IMG/VR virus record: IMGVR_UViG_3300049893_001145
Coordinates: 1-45,681 of that record
DNA length: 45,681 bases
Reading direction: 5' to 3' (one strand)
From: a virus
Shown here: in pieces, positions 1 through 7,932 of the stretch
How the letters are laid out: each line of letters starts with the position of its first letter
Numbering within the stretch: position 1 is the stretch's first letter
The notes under the pieces: generated by a model
Database searches by the model: none
What the model saw: only the letters and a program-made list of their open reading frames with translations
What the model was told of the DNA's origin: nothing
Position numbers and translations under genes: made by a program

Positions 1-104
1 GTTCAGTTCACCCGGATATTCCAATAGCGTTGGGTTATGCGTTGGAATTAGTCAATTCTGCTAATAGTCCGATAATAAGCTGGTCGGATGGAGAAAAGTT
101 ATGA
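1..104 (+). CDS. terL: Terminase large subunit, C-terminal fragment (continues from 45627 end)
   Basis: The open frame entering the window encodes the last 33 residues of the large terminase, including the HPDIPIALGYA motif that carries the third acidic residue of the nuclease domain, and stops with TGA at 102-104. It is the same gene end as 44089-45627, split by the cut point of the contig. It overlaps the next gene by ATGA. Confidence 0.93.
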   Translation, partial: SVHPDIPIALGYALELVNSANSPIISWSDGEKL

Positions 105-158
105 TAGACATAAAAAAAAGAAACGAGTCGTTGTTTAAAGAATTTGAGTTGGATGCAA
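1..158. repeat. Terminal direct repeat, left copy (contig closes on itself)
   Basis: Bases 1-158 match 45524-45681 except at positions 14, 29 and 32. The repeat covers the end of the large terminase gene and the start of the next gene. This is the usual sign of a circular or terminally redundant genome. All three mismatches are third codon positions of the terminase frame and leave the protein unchanged, so they look like real variation between genomes in the sample rather than read errors. Confidence 0.93.
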
Positions 159-364
159 AGAAATTACCAAAAGATGTGGAAGTAGATAATTGCGGAAGGT
201 CTTCTAATCAAGGAAAACCTATTAGTTCTCATTTAGTTTTGAAGTTTGAAGCGGACAGTGAGAAGGAAGCAAATAAATTTACTAAACTGAAGTATTTTCA
301 TAATTTAGAACGAGATTATGAAGACAAGTATGTGTGGCGAGTAACGTTTACGAGGAATTATTAG
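101..364 (+). CDS. Hypothetical protein, 87 aa
   Basis: Small, charged protein rich in Lys and Glu, with a probable helical N-terminus and a strand-like C-terminus. The start overlaps the terminase stop (ATGA), so it is translationally coupled in the packaging operon. I do not recognise a family. Its place between terminase and portal suggests a packaging or head accessory role, by position only. A partial copy of its start is repeated at the right end of the window. Confidence 0.75.
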   Translation: MIDIKKRNESLFKEFELDAKKLPKDVEVDNCGRSSNQGKPISSHLVLKFEADSEKEANKFTKLKYFHNLERDYEDKYVWRVTFTRNY

Positions 365-367
365 AGT

Positions 368-610
368 ATGCCTCTTATGCACAAGTGTCGGAAATGTGGA
401 AACATATTTAGACCACTTACTAAATTTTACGAGGTTTGTGACAGGTGTTTACCGAAGTCAGCCTTAGTTCAATTAAATACAAAAAAAACTGAGAGAATGT
501 ATGCGGAATCGCAACGGAGATTAAATAAAAATGGTAGAAAACAAAGAACAGACAACAATCGAGTACAAGGATGGGCTTTTAATTACGACGATGAATTATC
601 CCAAGCGTGA
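368..610 (+). CDS. Zinc-ribbon protein, 80 aa
   Basis: Two CxxC pairs, CRKC near residue 7 and CDRC near residue 24, form a four-cysteine zinc ribbon. A basic, Asn/Arg-rich tail follows. It starts three bases after the preceding stop. The last 80 bases overlap the next gene in another frame, which is long for this genome, so one of the two may start later. It probably binds nucleic acid; the target is unknown. Confidence 0.6.
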   Translation: MPLMHKCRKCGNIFRPLTKFYEVCDRCLPKSALVQLNTKKTERMYAESQRRLNKNGRKQRTDNNRVQGWAFNYDDELSQA

Positions 611-1022
611 TTTAGATTTACAAGTTGGGGGAAATAAATACACGGTTGGCTGGGACGGACCTAACAAGATTGTTCAGGTTGTTACTAAGGACAATATTTT
701 AATTCTGTTAGATTACTTGAAAGAACAATTCGCGTTAATCAATGGAAGATACGAAGAATCTAAGAAACAGTTGGCAGATATTGGTGATATGGATGAAAAG
801 TTGGCGACAGCGTTAGAAAACCATTCAAATCAACTCAGATTAGCTAATTCCAAAGACGTACAGCGTTTAGTGAAAAGATTGCCAGGATATGCTGAATTGG
901 TTGACAAAGTGCTAAAAAGACATAATTTGAAGAAAAGTATCGCTGATACGGAGCCTTCAGTACAGAGATTGAAAGAACAAATAGAAACAATTTTGAAAAT
1001 TATGAAAGAACATAAATTGTGA
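531..1022 (+). CDS. Hypothetical coiled-coil protein, 163 aa
   Basis: The first ~55 residues look beta-rich; from about residue 60 the chain is heptad-like and charged, ending in a Lys-rich helix. The ATG at 531 lies inside the preceding gene. A later in-frame ATG at 591 would shorten the overlap but remove part of the beta region. It lies just before the portal and ends at the promoter box 1021-1034. The family is not recognised. Confidence 0.7.
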   Translation: MVENKEQTTIEYKDGLLITTMNYPKRDLDLQVGGNKYTVGWDGPNKIVQVVTKDNILILLDYLKEQFALINGRYEESKKQLADIGDMDEKLATALENHSNQLRLANSKDVQRLVKRLPGYAELVDKVLKRHNLKKSIADTEPSVQRLKEQIETILKIMKEHKL

Positions 1023-1034
1023 ATACTTATAAAT
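1021..1034 (+). promoter_or_regulatory. Late promoter box (GAATACTTATAAAT), before portal
   Basis: Exact match to the 14-base consensus found eight times in this genome, placed directly after the stop of the preceding gene. No TTGACA-like -35 element is seen at 16-18 bases. It can be read as an archaeal TATA box (start near 1057) or as a phage-type -10 box (start near 1043). It would drive the head genes from the portal onward. Confidence 0.65.
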
Positions 1035-1042
1035 AAGAAAAC

Positions 1043-1090
1043 ACACATAACCAATCAACGCACAAATTGTTGTGTGTTTGATTTATGTGT
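1043..1090 (+). other. Imperfect hairpin in the portal leader
   Basis: Arms ACACATAA (1043-1050) and TTATGTGT (1083-1090) pair, followed inward by ATCAA/TTGAT and CACAA/TTGTG around a four-base loop, with small bulges. It sits between the promoter box and the portal ATG at 1129, which has no clear Shine-Dalgarno. With a -10 type start the mRNA would begin with this hairpin. A role in mRNA stability or translation is possible but unproven. Confidence 0.5.
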
Positions 1091-1128
1091 CGGGTGTCTC
1101 GTACCCATTAATTTTTCGTATCACTCTC

Positions 1129-3120
1129 ATGAATATACTAGGACTAAATATTGAGTGGAAACCCTCACTCAAGGCAGAGCCGAGCGCAAGGGATTCCTCA
1201 AGCGTAGGAGGAGACGTCTATGCAGATAGTGCCATGGCGGATGACGGGTCTATCTTCAAAGGATACATTCCGACTTTCTTATACAAACCGCCTTTCGGTT
1301 ATCCTCGTTCTGAAAACATTCCTTTAGTAAAAGCTATGGCTAAGAATCCATACATTCATGCAGTTATTACGACTTTACAAGAAGAAGCAGCTTGGAATAA
1401 ATGGGAAATAGTACCTACTTGCATTGATGATGAAGATGACGAAGAAAGTTCAGATTCCGGGCAATCGTCAACTGATCCAGGAGTTACTGTAAAAGCTGAA
1501 GAAATCAAAAAACAAAAGAAAAAAGAGAAAAAAGATAAATCTAAAGCTCAACAAGAAACAATTAAGAAAATCAAGAATTTCTTGAATAATCCTAACGAAA
1601 ACCCGCAAGGCTTCTCATATCTAGTTAAATGCGCAGTACGAGACATTTGTGAGATTGACGCAGCAGTTTGGGTAAAAGTCTTCAATCAACAAAAAGAATT
1701 CTGTCAATTATCAGTTCTTGACGGTGGTTCTATGTTAAAGAACCCAGACATACACGGTAACATTGGTAAGAGAACAGACATCGTTTTTCCTACTGACGTT
1801 AAGAATATTGATAATTTCGGTATGCAAGAACAAATAAAATATTACAATCTTTATTACAAGGAACAAGCGGCATATTTTCAATACGGTTGGACTGTAGCAT
1901 CTTTGCCAGTACCGTTTGGTAAACGAGAAATAATTTACTTCATGAAGAATCCTCGTTCTGATAACATTTACGGAACTTCTCCGGTAATGATTCTAACTGA
2001 TATTTTACTTACTTTAGTTTATGGTGCAAGATACAATTTGGACTTCTATCTGAACAGCAATATGCCGGAAGGTATCATAAACTTGATTGGCGCAAACCAA
2101 ACTCAAATTAATGCTTTCCAAGATAGAATTAAGAGTCAGATTCTTGAAGATGATGCAGTTACAGGATTTAAGAGAAGAATTGGTTATAAACTACCTGTCA
2201 CTAACGTGCAGGCAGGATTTACTCCTTTCCAGTTTAATTCAAAAGATATGCAGATTTTAGAGCAACAAGCTTGGTTTACGAAGATCGTTTGGATGGCGTT
2301 TGGTATTTCAGAACAAGACATGGGTGTATTAGAAAACTCAAACCGTTCGACTTCCCAGACGATGTTCAAGCAATATGCTCGTAAAGCAGTTAGACCAATC
2401 CTCGAATTAATCGCTGAAAGAATCAACCAGCAAATCATACCTGAGTTCGTCAATGACGGTTCTTTGATGTTCAAATGGGACGATTACGATCTTGACGAAG
2501 ATATTAAGAGACATCAACTTTACTTGCTACAAACTCAACTAGGAATCAAGACTGCTGAAATGATTGCAGAAGAAGAACACATTGACGTTAAGAAATTGAA
2601 GGCCTCTAAGGAAGAAGAACAAGCTAAGGAAATGGAAATGATGAAGGCTCAAGGTGGAGACCAATTTAGTGGACAACGAGGAGAGGGCGGCAAATTTGGT
2701 TCCGGTAAACAAATACCAGGTAGTAAAGGTAAGAAGAACCCTACTAAAGCTAATGCTTACGACAGACCCAATCCTGATACAAAATCACTTACTCCTGAAG
2801 AAAAACTAGGTTTTGATGCTGAACGGAAAGAACATCCTGCGTTTAGTGACGAGGAAGTTTTACAGATAGCTAGAGACCATATTAGAGAAAAACCTGATTA
2901 TTACTCGGTAGGTCCAGAAACTAAGTCTGATGATCCGTTTGCAAACAGACAGAAGTTAAACGATACGTCCGATATAGAGCAAGCAGCTTGGACGTATAGC
3001 GCAGATAACAATTCTGAACCTGATGAAGGCGAAAGTCAAGTCGATGTTCTCAAGAAAAAGAACAAAGAATCAGCTTTGAAAAGCGAGTTTGCTAAAATAG
3101 AGAAACTATTAAGTAAGTGA
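1129..3120 (+). CDS. Portal protein with C-terminal extension, 663 aa
   Basis: This is the dodecameric head vertex through which DNA is packaged. Recognisable portal-type features are the N-terminal segment with KNPYIHAVITTLQEEA, an acidic/Lys-rich insertion at about 105-145, and the core with YGTSPVM, SNMPEGIINL and the helical stem. I chose ATG 1129 over GTG 1072 because 1072 lies inside the leader hairpin. After about residue 515 there is a Gly/Lys-rich linker and then LTPEEKLGFDAERKEH followed by an HxREKPDYY-type motif. That resembles small DUF5661-like domains seen fused or free in environmental phages. The stop overlaps the next promoter. Confidence 0.85.
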   Translation: MNILGLNIEWKPSLKAEPSARDSSSVGGDVYADSAMADDGSIFKGYIPTFLYKPPFGYPRSENIPLVKAMAKNPYIHAVITTLQEEAAWNKWEIVPTCIDDEDDEESSDSGQSSTDPGVTVKAEEIKKQKKKEKKDKSKAQQETIKKIKNFLNNPNENPQGFSYLVKCAVRDICEIDAAVWVKVFNQQKEFCQLSVLDGGSMLKNPDIHGNIGKRTDIVFPTDVKNIDNFGMQEQIKYYNLYYKEQAAYFQYGWTVASLPVPFGKREIIYFMKNPRSDNIYGTSPVMILTDILLTLVYGARYNLDFYLNSNMPEGIINLIGANQTQINAFQDRIKSQILEDDAVTGFKRRIGYKLPVTNVQAGFTPFQFNSKDMQILEQQAWFTKIVWMAFGISEQDMGVLENSNRSTSQTMFKQYARKAVRPILELIAERINQQIIPEFVNDGSLMFKWDDYDLDEDIKRHQLYLLQTQLGIKTAEMIAEEEHIDVKKLKASKEEEQAKEMEMMKAQGGDQFSGQRGEGGKFGSGKQIPGSKGKKNPTKANAYDRPNPDTKSLTPEEKLGFDAERKEHPAFSDEEVLQIARDHIREKPDYYSVGPETKSDDPFANRQKLNDTSDIEQAAWTYSADNNSEPDEGESQVDVLKKKNKESALKSEFAKIEKLLSK

Positions 3121-3132
3121 GTACTTATAAAT
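3119..3132 (+). promoter_or_regulatory. Late promoter box (GAGTACTTATAAAT), before protease-scaffold
   Basis: One mismatch to the 14-base consensus. The centre of TTATAAAT is 27.5 bases before ATG 3156, exactly the archaeal TATA-to-start spacing for a leaderless transcript. No Shine-Dalgarno precedes that ATG. A separate promoter here allows the scaffold and capsid genes to be made in larger amounts than the portal. Confidence 0.65.
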
Positions 3133-3155
3133 ACAAAAAGCAATATTCCATATCA

Positions 3156-4163
3156 ATGTCAAACCAATCCTACGCATACCAACAACCATTTACTTTCTTA
3201 GAAGTAGAATTAAAGGGCGAGAAAAAGTACTTTATTGAAGGCTTTATCTCAACAACAGACCCTGATTTGTCCAACGAAGTTTTGACTTTAAAGGCTCAAG
3301 AAGACATAGTTAAGCAGTGCCTAAATAACAGCATAACTATGGATGTAGAGCATGAAGAATGGTATAAAGAAGGTAGAGTTCAGAACAAACCTTCTAATAC
3401 GCGCATTCCTGTTGCCAAGATAGTTCATGCAGAAATTAAAGGAAACGGTGTCTGGGTAAAGGCAGAAATTAATCAACATTCTGATAGATTCAAAAATATT
3501 TGGGGTTCAGTCAAAGAAGGATTCTTACACTCGTTTAGTGTAGCATTTTATCCTCTTGCAGCAGTAACTAAAACTGTAGGAAACCAAGTTATGAGATTTA
3601 TCGATTCGTTATCGTTAGTAAACGTTACACTCACAGGCAGTCCAGTTAATCCAAACGCTACATTCACTCCGGTGATGAAAGCAGCATTACTGAATATGCC
3701 AGCACAAGGTGAAATAAAAATGGAAGAAACTAAAATTGAAGCACCAGTTGCGGCTGTTAAGGCTGAACCTGTTGCAGAAGTAATTGCAGCACCAGTTGCT
3801 GAAATTAAAGCAGATTTCTCGGCTGATTTTGCTACAATGAAATCAGAATTTGAAGCTTTGAAAAAGGCGTTCGAATCATTGAAAGCAGAAAAAGATGAGA
3901 AGAAAGAGGAAGGAGCAGAAAATGAAAATAAAGTTCCAGAAGCTGAAGAAAAAAGTCTCGGCGTTCATGGTGGACAAAATCCTCATGTCAAAGCTAGTGA
4001 AGAAGTTATGGCTTCCGTCAAAGCTTTGCAAGAAGAAGTAGCATCATTGAAAGCAGAAATGGCAAAACCGGTTATCAAGGGCATTGGCCCAGAAACTAAG
4101 GTTGCCGAATTAACAAAGCAAGCTCAAATCGAACTGAAAAAATCGGTTCTCGATTACATATAG
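3156..4163 (+). CDS. Prohead protease fused to scaffold, 335 aa
   Basis: Residues ~20-175 match the HK97-type S78 prohead protease: MDVEHEEW supplies the catalytic His (about 66) and LHSFSVAF the Ser (about 126-128), followed by SLVNVTLTGSPVNPNATF. Residues ~190-335 are Ala/Glu/Lys-rich coiled coil with repeated AEPVAE and LKAE segments, typical of a scaffold domain that the protease later destroys. An upstream GTG (3117) would place the promoter inside the coding region, so ATG 3156 is preferred. It lies directly before the capsid gene. Confidence 0.88.
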   Translation: MSNQSYAYQQPFTFLEVELKGEKKYFIEGFISTTDPDLSNEVLTLKAQEDIVKQCLNNSITMDVEHEEWYKEGRVQNKPSNTRIPVAKIVHAEIKGNGVWVKAEINQHSDRFKNIWGSVKEGFLHSFSVAFYPLAAVTKTVGNQVMRFIDSLSLVNVTLTGSPVNPNATFTPVMKAALLNMPAQGEIKMEETKIEAPVAAVKAEPVAEVIAAPVAEIKADFSADFATMKSEFEALKKAFESLKAEKDEKKEEGAENENKVPEAEEKSLGVHGGQNPHVKASEEVMASVKALQEEVASLKAEMAKPVIKGIGPETKVAELTKQAQIELKKSVLDYI

Positions 4164-4175
4164 AGGTAAAATAAT

Positions 4176-5312
4176 ATGACAGAAAATATAAGCGCATTCG
4201 CAGATTTCGTAGGCGGTGCAGACCTAAAAAGTGCATACGTGCATTCTTTCGGACCTATTGCAGACAAAACAGTCTACTCTAGTGCATCATACGGGATTGA
4301 TATGCGACCACAATTCGAAACAGCATTGAAAGCAGGAGTTGCAAAACTCAAAGCACAAATGACAACGTCAGGCGGAGCAGGAACAGCTGGCTACGCAATG
4401 ATCCCTATTTATGTTGACCCGAAAGTCGTTGATATAACTAGAAAATATACACCATTAGTTGAAATTCTACCAAGAGTTACTAACATGGGTATAACTGCTG
4501 ATTATAACAAAATAACAGCAAAAGGCGGAGCATTCGCAGCAGCAGAAGACGCACCACTTGCAGAAACAAATACAACTTACGACAGAGCATCCACAGCAAT
4601 CAAATACTTGTATGCAGTAGGCCGTGTAACTGGGCAATCCCAAGCAGCACAACCTTCATACTTGTTAGCAGGATTCTTACCAGGAAGTGGAGCAACAGGT
4701 CCATTCTCTGACCAAGGCGCAAGTAACGCTATCCAACAAGAAGTACTAGTAAAGACTAGAGAACTTCGTGAATTGGAAGAAAACTTACTTATCAACGGTA
4801 ACGCAAGCACTTCATACACTTCATCTCCAAACGGAACTGAATTTGATGGTATTGCAACTTTGATGAGTACAACTAACCAACTTGACAAATCTGGCGCAGA
4901 TATTGCAATAGAAGACGTCATGACTCAAGCAGCAGTAGCATTTGCAAATGGCGGAAGACCAAACCTAGGTATCACTGACGGTTACACATACAACGCACTT
5001 TTGAAACAATTAACTCAAAAAATTGGTTACTTGCAATCAAGTGAAAAAGTATTCTGGGGATTCTCCACAATCGTAGTTCATACTATTGTAGGATCAATAC
5101 CAATTATACCAAGTATGTTCATGGGCTACTCTAGTGCATCAAGAAAACTATTCTTGCTTGACTTATCAGTAGTTGAAGTACGTGTCTTACAAGACGTTAC
5201 TTACCAAGAATTCGGCGTAGTCAACGATAGTAAAAAGTTTATGTTGAAATTATACGAGACTCTAATTATACGAGCAACAACTTTCTGTGCTCAAGTAGTT
5301 GGAATCAAGTAG
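4176..5312 (+). CDS. Major capsid protein, HK97 fold, 378 aa
   Basis: Position directly after the protease-scaffold, size, and composition fit the HK97-type shell protein. A helical N-terminal segment of about 45 residues is a candidate delta domain. The E-loop/P-domain region follows (residues ~60-130, with YAMIPIYVDPKVVDITRKYTPL), then the A-domain toward the C-terminus. A GAGGTAA ribosome site precedes the ATG by about 7 bases. Codons are unusually uniform and A-rich, as expected for the most expressed gene. Confidence 0.88.
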   Translation: MTENISAFADFVGGADLKSAYVHSFGPIADKTVYSSASYGIDMRPQFETALKAGVAKLKAQMTTSGGAGTAGYAMIPIYVDPKVVDITRKYTPLVEILPRVTNMGITADYNKITAKGGAFAAAEDAPLAETNTTYDRASTAIKYLYAVGRVTGQSQAAQPSYLLAGFLPGSGATGPFSDQGASNAIQQEVLVKTRELRELEENLLINGNASTSYTSSPNGTEFDGIATLMSTTNQLDKSGADIAIEDVMTQAAVAFANGGRPNLGITDGYTYNALLKQLTQKIGYLQSSEKVFWGFSTIVVHTIVGSIPIIPSMFMGYSSASRKLFLLDLSVVEVRVLQDVTYQEFGVVNDSKKFMLKLYETLIIRATTFCAQVVGIK

Positions 5313-5322
5313 GTGAACTAAA

Positions 5323-5586
5323 ATGACAGACGTAGACGTAACAGTACATCCAGTAGCTCCACTTGGTGGTGCTATGAACGACGGTGCTCGTCTTGTCCGT
5401 CTTGAAGCAACCTCAAAAGCAGCACAAAACGACACTATTACAGTTTCAAACTGTAGTACTGTTCTTTTGGCTTTTTTGCAAATTGTTGCCACAGGGGCGG
5501 CAGAAGCGCATACTATCTCGAACAACATAATAACTTGTACGAGTGCAACGACAGGAGAAGTAAAAGGACTTTTACTAATCAGATAA
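5323..5586 (+). CDS. Small virion protein, 87 aa (first of three relatives)
   Basis: Beta-rich protein just after the capsid gene with an AGGTGA ribosome site. Its middle and end (DTITVSNC ... SNNIITCTSATTGEVKGLLLIR) follow the same pattern as the two next genes (DTLTLTL ... NGVLTY ... KKRVV), so it is probably a diverged copy. A capsid decoration or head-surface protein is the likely role from position and size. It is not matched to a named family. Confidence 0.72.
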   Translation: MTDVDVTVHPVAPLGGAMNDGARLVRLEATSKAAQNDTITVSNCSTVLLAFLQIVATGAAEAHTISNNIITCTSATTGEVKGLLLIR

Positions 5587-5597
5587 GGTAAATAACT

Positions 5598-5888
5598 ATG
5601 ACAGACAGAACAGCAAGCAGAACAGAATTAGCACCAAATTGTGGTGTTAAATCGGTCGTACTTGTATCTGGAACAACAATGACTGGTGGTAGTGATACAT
5701 TAACTTTGACGCTGGCTGACTTTGGAATATCTAAAGTTTTAGCAGTACACGGTTTTGTTCACACAACTGAAGATTCAGTTATTGTTGTCGATTCAGGTAC
5801 TACGGCAGTATCAAACGGCGTTTTAACTTATACAACTGGAGCTGGTAATAACAGCAAGAAACGAGTTGTAGAAGTTATCGGAGTTTAG
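5598..5888 (+). CDS. Small virion protein, 96 aa (tandem paralogue A)
   Basis: About 74% identical by eye to the next gene (71 of 96 residues), sharing TASR, APNCGVK, DTLTLTLADFGISKVL and VHGFVHTTE. Probable beta-sandwich capsid decoration protein. The ribosome site AAGGTAA precedes ATG. The two copies differ at many silent sites, so the duplication is not recent. Confidence 0.8.
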   Translation: MTDRTASRTELAPNCGVKSVVLVSGTTMTGGSDTLTLTLADFGISKVLAVHGFVHTTEDSVIVVDSGTTAVSNGVLTYTTGAGNNSKKRVVEVIGV

Positions 5889-5898
5889 GTAATAAGCC

Positions 5899-6189
5899 AT
5901 GGCAGATAGAACAGCAAGTCGAGTAGAAAAGGCTCCTAATTGTGGAGTTAAAGAAGTTTTATTAGTATCAGGAACTACAGTTTCTGGTGCTATTGACACT
6001 TTGACTTTAACATTAGCGGACTTTGGTATTTCAAAAGTATTGTCAGTTCACGGTTTCGTACATACTACTGAGAATTCAGTAATTGTAGCAGAAGCAGGAA
6101 CTACGGCAGTATCTGGCGGAGTACTAACTTATTCGATGGTTGACGATAACGAAAACAAAAAGCGAGTTGTATTAGTAAAAGGAATTTAA
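5899..6189 (+). CDS. Small virion protein, 96 aa (tandem paralogue B)
   Basis: Close relative of the preceding gene with the same length and start (M-x-DRTASR). Changes cluster in the N-terminal third and in the loop before KKRVV, the part most likely exposed. AGGTAA precedes the ATG. Head decoration or vertex role inferred from position between capsid and connector genes. Confidence 0.8.
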   Translation: MADRTASRVEKAPNCGVKEVLLVSGTTVSGAIDTLTLTLADFGISKVLSVHGFVHTTENSVIVAEAGTTAVSGGVLTYSMVDDNENKKRVVLVKGI

Positions 6190-6232
6190 CTCGTTTATTT
6201 TTTAATTTTTCATTTTTCAGGGTTGAACAAAT

Positions 6233-7066
6233 ATGACTTATGCTACAGTTGATGACGTAAGACTTGCAGTCACAGTACCTTCCGCTACAGTTACAGATAT
6301 GTCTATTCAGAAATTTATTCAATGGGCAGAACGTGAAGTGGATCGGGAAACATTTACGACGTATTGGCAATTACAAGATAGCGGTACGGCTTCAGCAATT
6401 CCGGCAGCAACGACATTAATTGATACTACAAAATCATGGACTGAAAACCAGTTCGAAAACTGTTTAGTCAAACTTACAGGAGGAACGGGTTCAGGTCAAA
6501 TACGCAGCATTCTCTCAGGTAATTCCCCTACCCAAATAACTGTGGATCGGGCTTGGACTACGACTCCTGGTGTTGATACTACTTATGAAATTTACTATAC
6601 TGCAACAACTCCTTTCTTTAATCAGAGCGTTGACGGTAATAATATGCAGTGGTACTTTGTACCTAATTATCCCATTCGTGTTGTTGAATCACTGGTAATT
6701 AATTCTACAACCGTTACTCCCTCTTACATCCTAACCTATTCAGATACAGGTAAGTTATACCTTGGAAGTCAATGTGAGTACCGTTATTTCGATAACAAAA
6801 CTCCACAACTGGTATCGTTGAAATATTGGTGGGGTGTAAATGGGGTACCTACTGAAATCAATCGCTGGGTAGTTTTACACGCATCTATCCAGTGCTTGAA
6901 TCAGTTGTTATCTTCAACATATAATGCTCCTATCTCATACAGTATGCCAGAAGGCAGTGTGGCGATGAAACCGCCAGCAGATGCTATTCGTGGCACATTA
7001 GAAAAGTATAGAGAAGAAATAGCAGAATTGTCAAAGAGATTAATAAGATACCTTTCAATGGGTTAA
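6233..7066 (+). CDS. Head-tail connector (adaptor) with inserted beta domain, 277 aa
   Basis: The start, MTYATVDDVR then an all-helical stretch with FIQWAEREVDRE, and the C-terminal helices (RWVVLHASIQCLNQLL; LEKYREEIAELSKR) are the usual shape of gp6/gp15-type adaptor proteins that sit under the portal. Residues ~48-125 hold an extra Thr-rich beta segment (GGTGSGQIRSILSGN) that is longer than in typical adaptors. Assignment rests on gene order and fold pattern. Confidence 0.65.
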   Translation: MTYATVDDVRLAVTVPSATVTDMSIQKFIQWAEREVDRETFTTYWQLQDSGTASAIPAATTLIDTTKSWTENQFENCLVKLTGGTGSGQIRSILSGNSPTQITVDRAWTTTPGVDTTYEIYYTATTPFFNQSVDGNNMQWYFVPNYPIRVVESLVINSTTVTPSYILTYSDTGKLYLGSQCEYRYFDNKTPQLVSLKYWWGVNGVPTEINRWVVLHASIQCLNQLLSSTYNAPISYSMPEGSVAMKPPADAIRGTLEKYREEIAELSKRLIRYLSMG

Positions 7067-7077
7067 TACTTATAAAT
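7064..7077 (+). promoter_or_regulatory. Late promoter box (TAATACTTATAAAT), before connector/tail genes
   Basis: One mismatch to the 14-base consensus, at the stop codon of the adaptor gene. ATG 7111 lies 37.5 bases from the box centre and has TTAGGTAA as ribosome site at 7097-7104. An archaeal start near 7100 would cut this site, a -10 type start would keep it. This makes it a useful test case for the host question. Confidence 0.62.
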
Positions 7078-7110
7078 CGATTTGGACAAGTAATGCTTAG
7101 GTAAACAAAC

Positions 7111-7485
7111 ATGGTTGTACCAACAGTAACATTTGATCCGACATTGTTCGAAGGAATGATTGATAATTTCTCAAAATCACTTACTTATTATCCTGTTACG
7201 AAAACTACAGACAGCATTACTGGTCAAGAAACATTGACTGCTGGAACTGCAACAACGATATATGGCCACGTATTCTTGAAGAAGAACGTGTATGTTCAAT
7301 CTCAAGAAGGCCTAGTTCAAGGTGGTGACGCGACATTAATTGTTAAGAAAGACGTTACTATCAATAAGAACGACTTAGTTGTGTTCGCAGGAGTTACGTA
7401 TCGTATAGATAACGTCACTATGCGTTATTTAGACCAAACTGAATTTTACCAGGCTGCTGATTTATTCATAACGGATTCAGTATGA
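7111..7485 (+). CDS. Head closure / head-tail joining protein, 124 aa
   Basis: Size, order, and the beta pattern (YGHVFLKKNVYVQ ... GGDATLIVKKDV ... VFAGVTYRIDNV) fit SPP1 gp16-like stopper proteins that close the connector. It overlaps the next start by ATGA. No catalytic motif is expected. Confidence 0.6.
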   Translation: MVVPTVTFDPTLFEGMIDNFSKSLTYYPVTKTTDSITGQETLTAGTATTIYGHVFLKKNVYVQSQEGLVQGGDATLIVKKDVTINKNDLVVFAGVTYRIDNVTMRYLDQTEFYQAADLFITDSV

Positions 7486-7931
7486 CTGTAACTTATGAAA
7501 TGACTGGCGAACAATTTAGAGAGTTCGTCAATGGTGTTCGTAGAGAAGTAACTGATGTGTTGGCTTCCCAGGCCAGAAAAAATGCGCCAGAAGCAACAAA
7601 GATGCTTACTAATTCAATACGAGCTAAAAATAGAGGTGCGGTTGGCAGCGATGTAGTTGGACCAAAATATGCTATGTATGTCAATTATGGTACAGGCCCT
7701 AGAAACAAGTTACCTCCTTGGAAACCAATAGCGGACTGGGTTGATGCGATAATGCCAGGAGCTACTAAGGAACAAAAATATTGGAAAATAAAAAATACTC
7801 GTGAATTAATAATGTTGCGAGGAACACCATCCAATCCTTTCATCAGTGAGAAAACATTGAGGCAAGATTTGCCGAGGTTTGCTCCAGGAATCATATTAAA
7901 CAATTTGAATAGATACGGAAAACAGGTATAA
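7482..7931 (+). CDS. HK97 gp10-like tail/neck protein, 149 aa
   Basis: Shows the gp10 pattern: helical N-terminus with ARKNAPEATKMLTNSI, then VVGPKYAMYVNYGTGPR (the aromatic Y-x-NYGTGPR turn typical of the family), and a C-terminal NPFISEKTL helix. It acts in the neck between connector and tail terminator. Overlaps both neighbours, so it is in one operon with them. Confidence 0.75.
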   Translation: MTVTYEMTGEQFREFVNGVRREVTDVLASQARKNAPEATKMLTNSIRAKNRGAVGSDVVGPKYAMYVNYGTGPRNKLPPWKPIADWVDAIMPGATKEQKYWKIKNTRELIMLRGTPSNPFISEKTLRQDLPRFAPGIILNNLNRYGKQV

Positions 7932-7932
7932 A

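Noticed and set aside
1072-1128. GTG 1072 as portal start
   Set aside because: It would place the leader hairpin and a non-conserved hydrophobic stretch in the protein. ATG 1129 begins the portal-like sequence.
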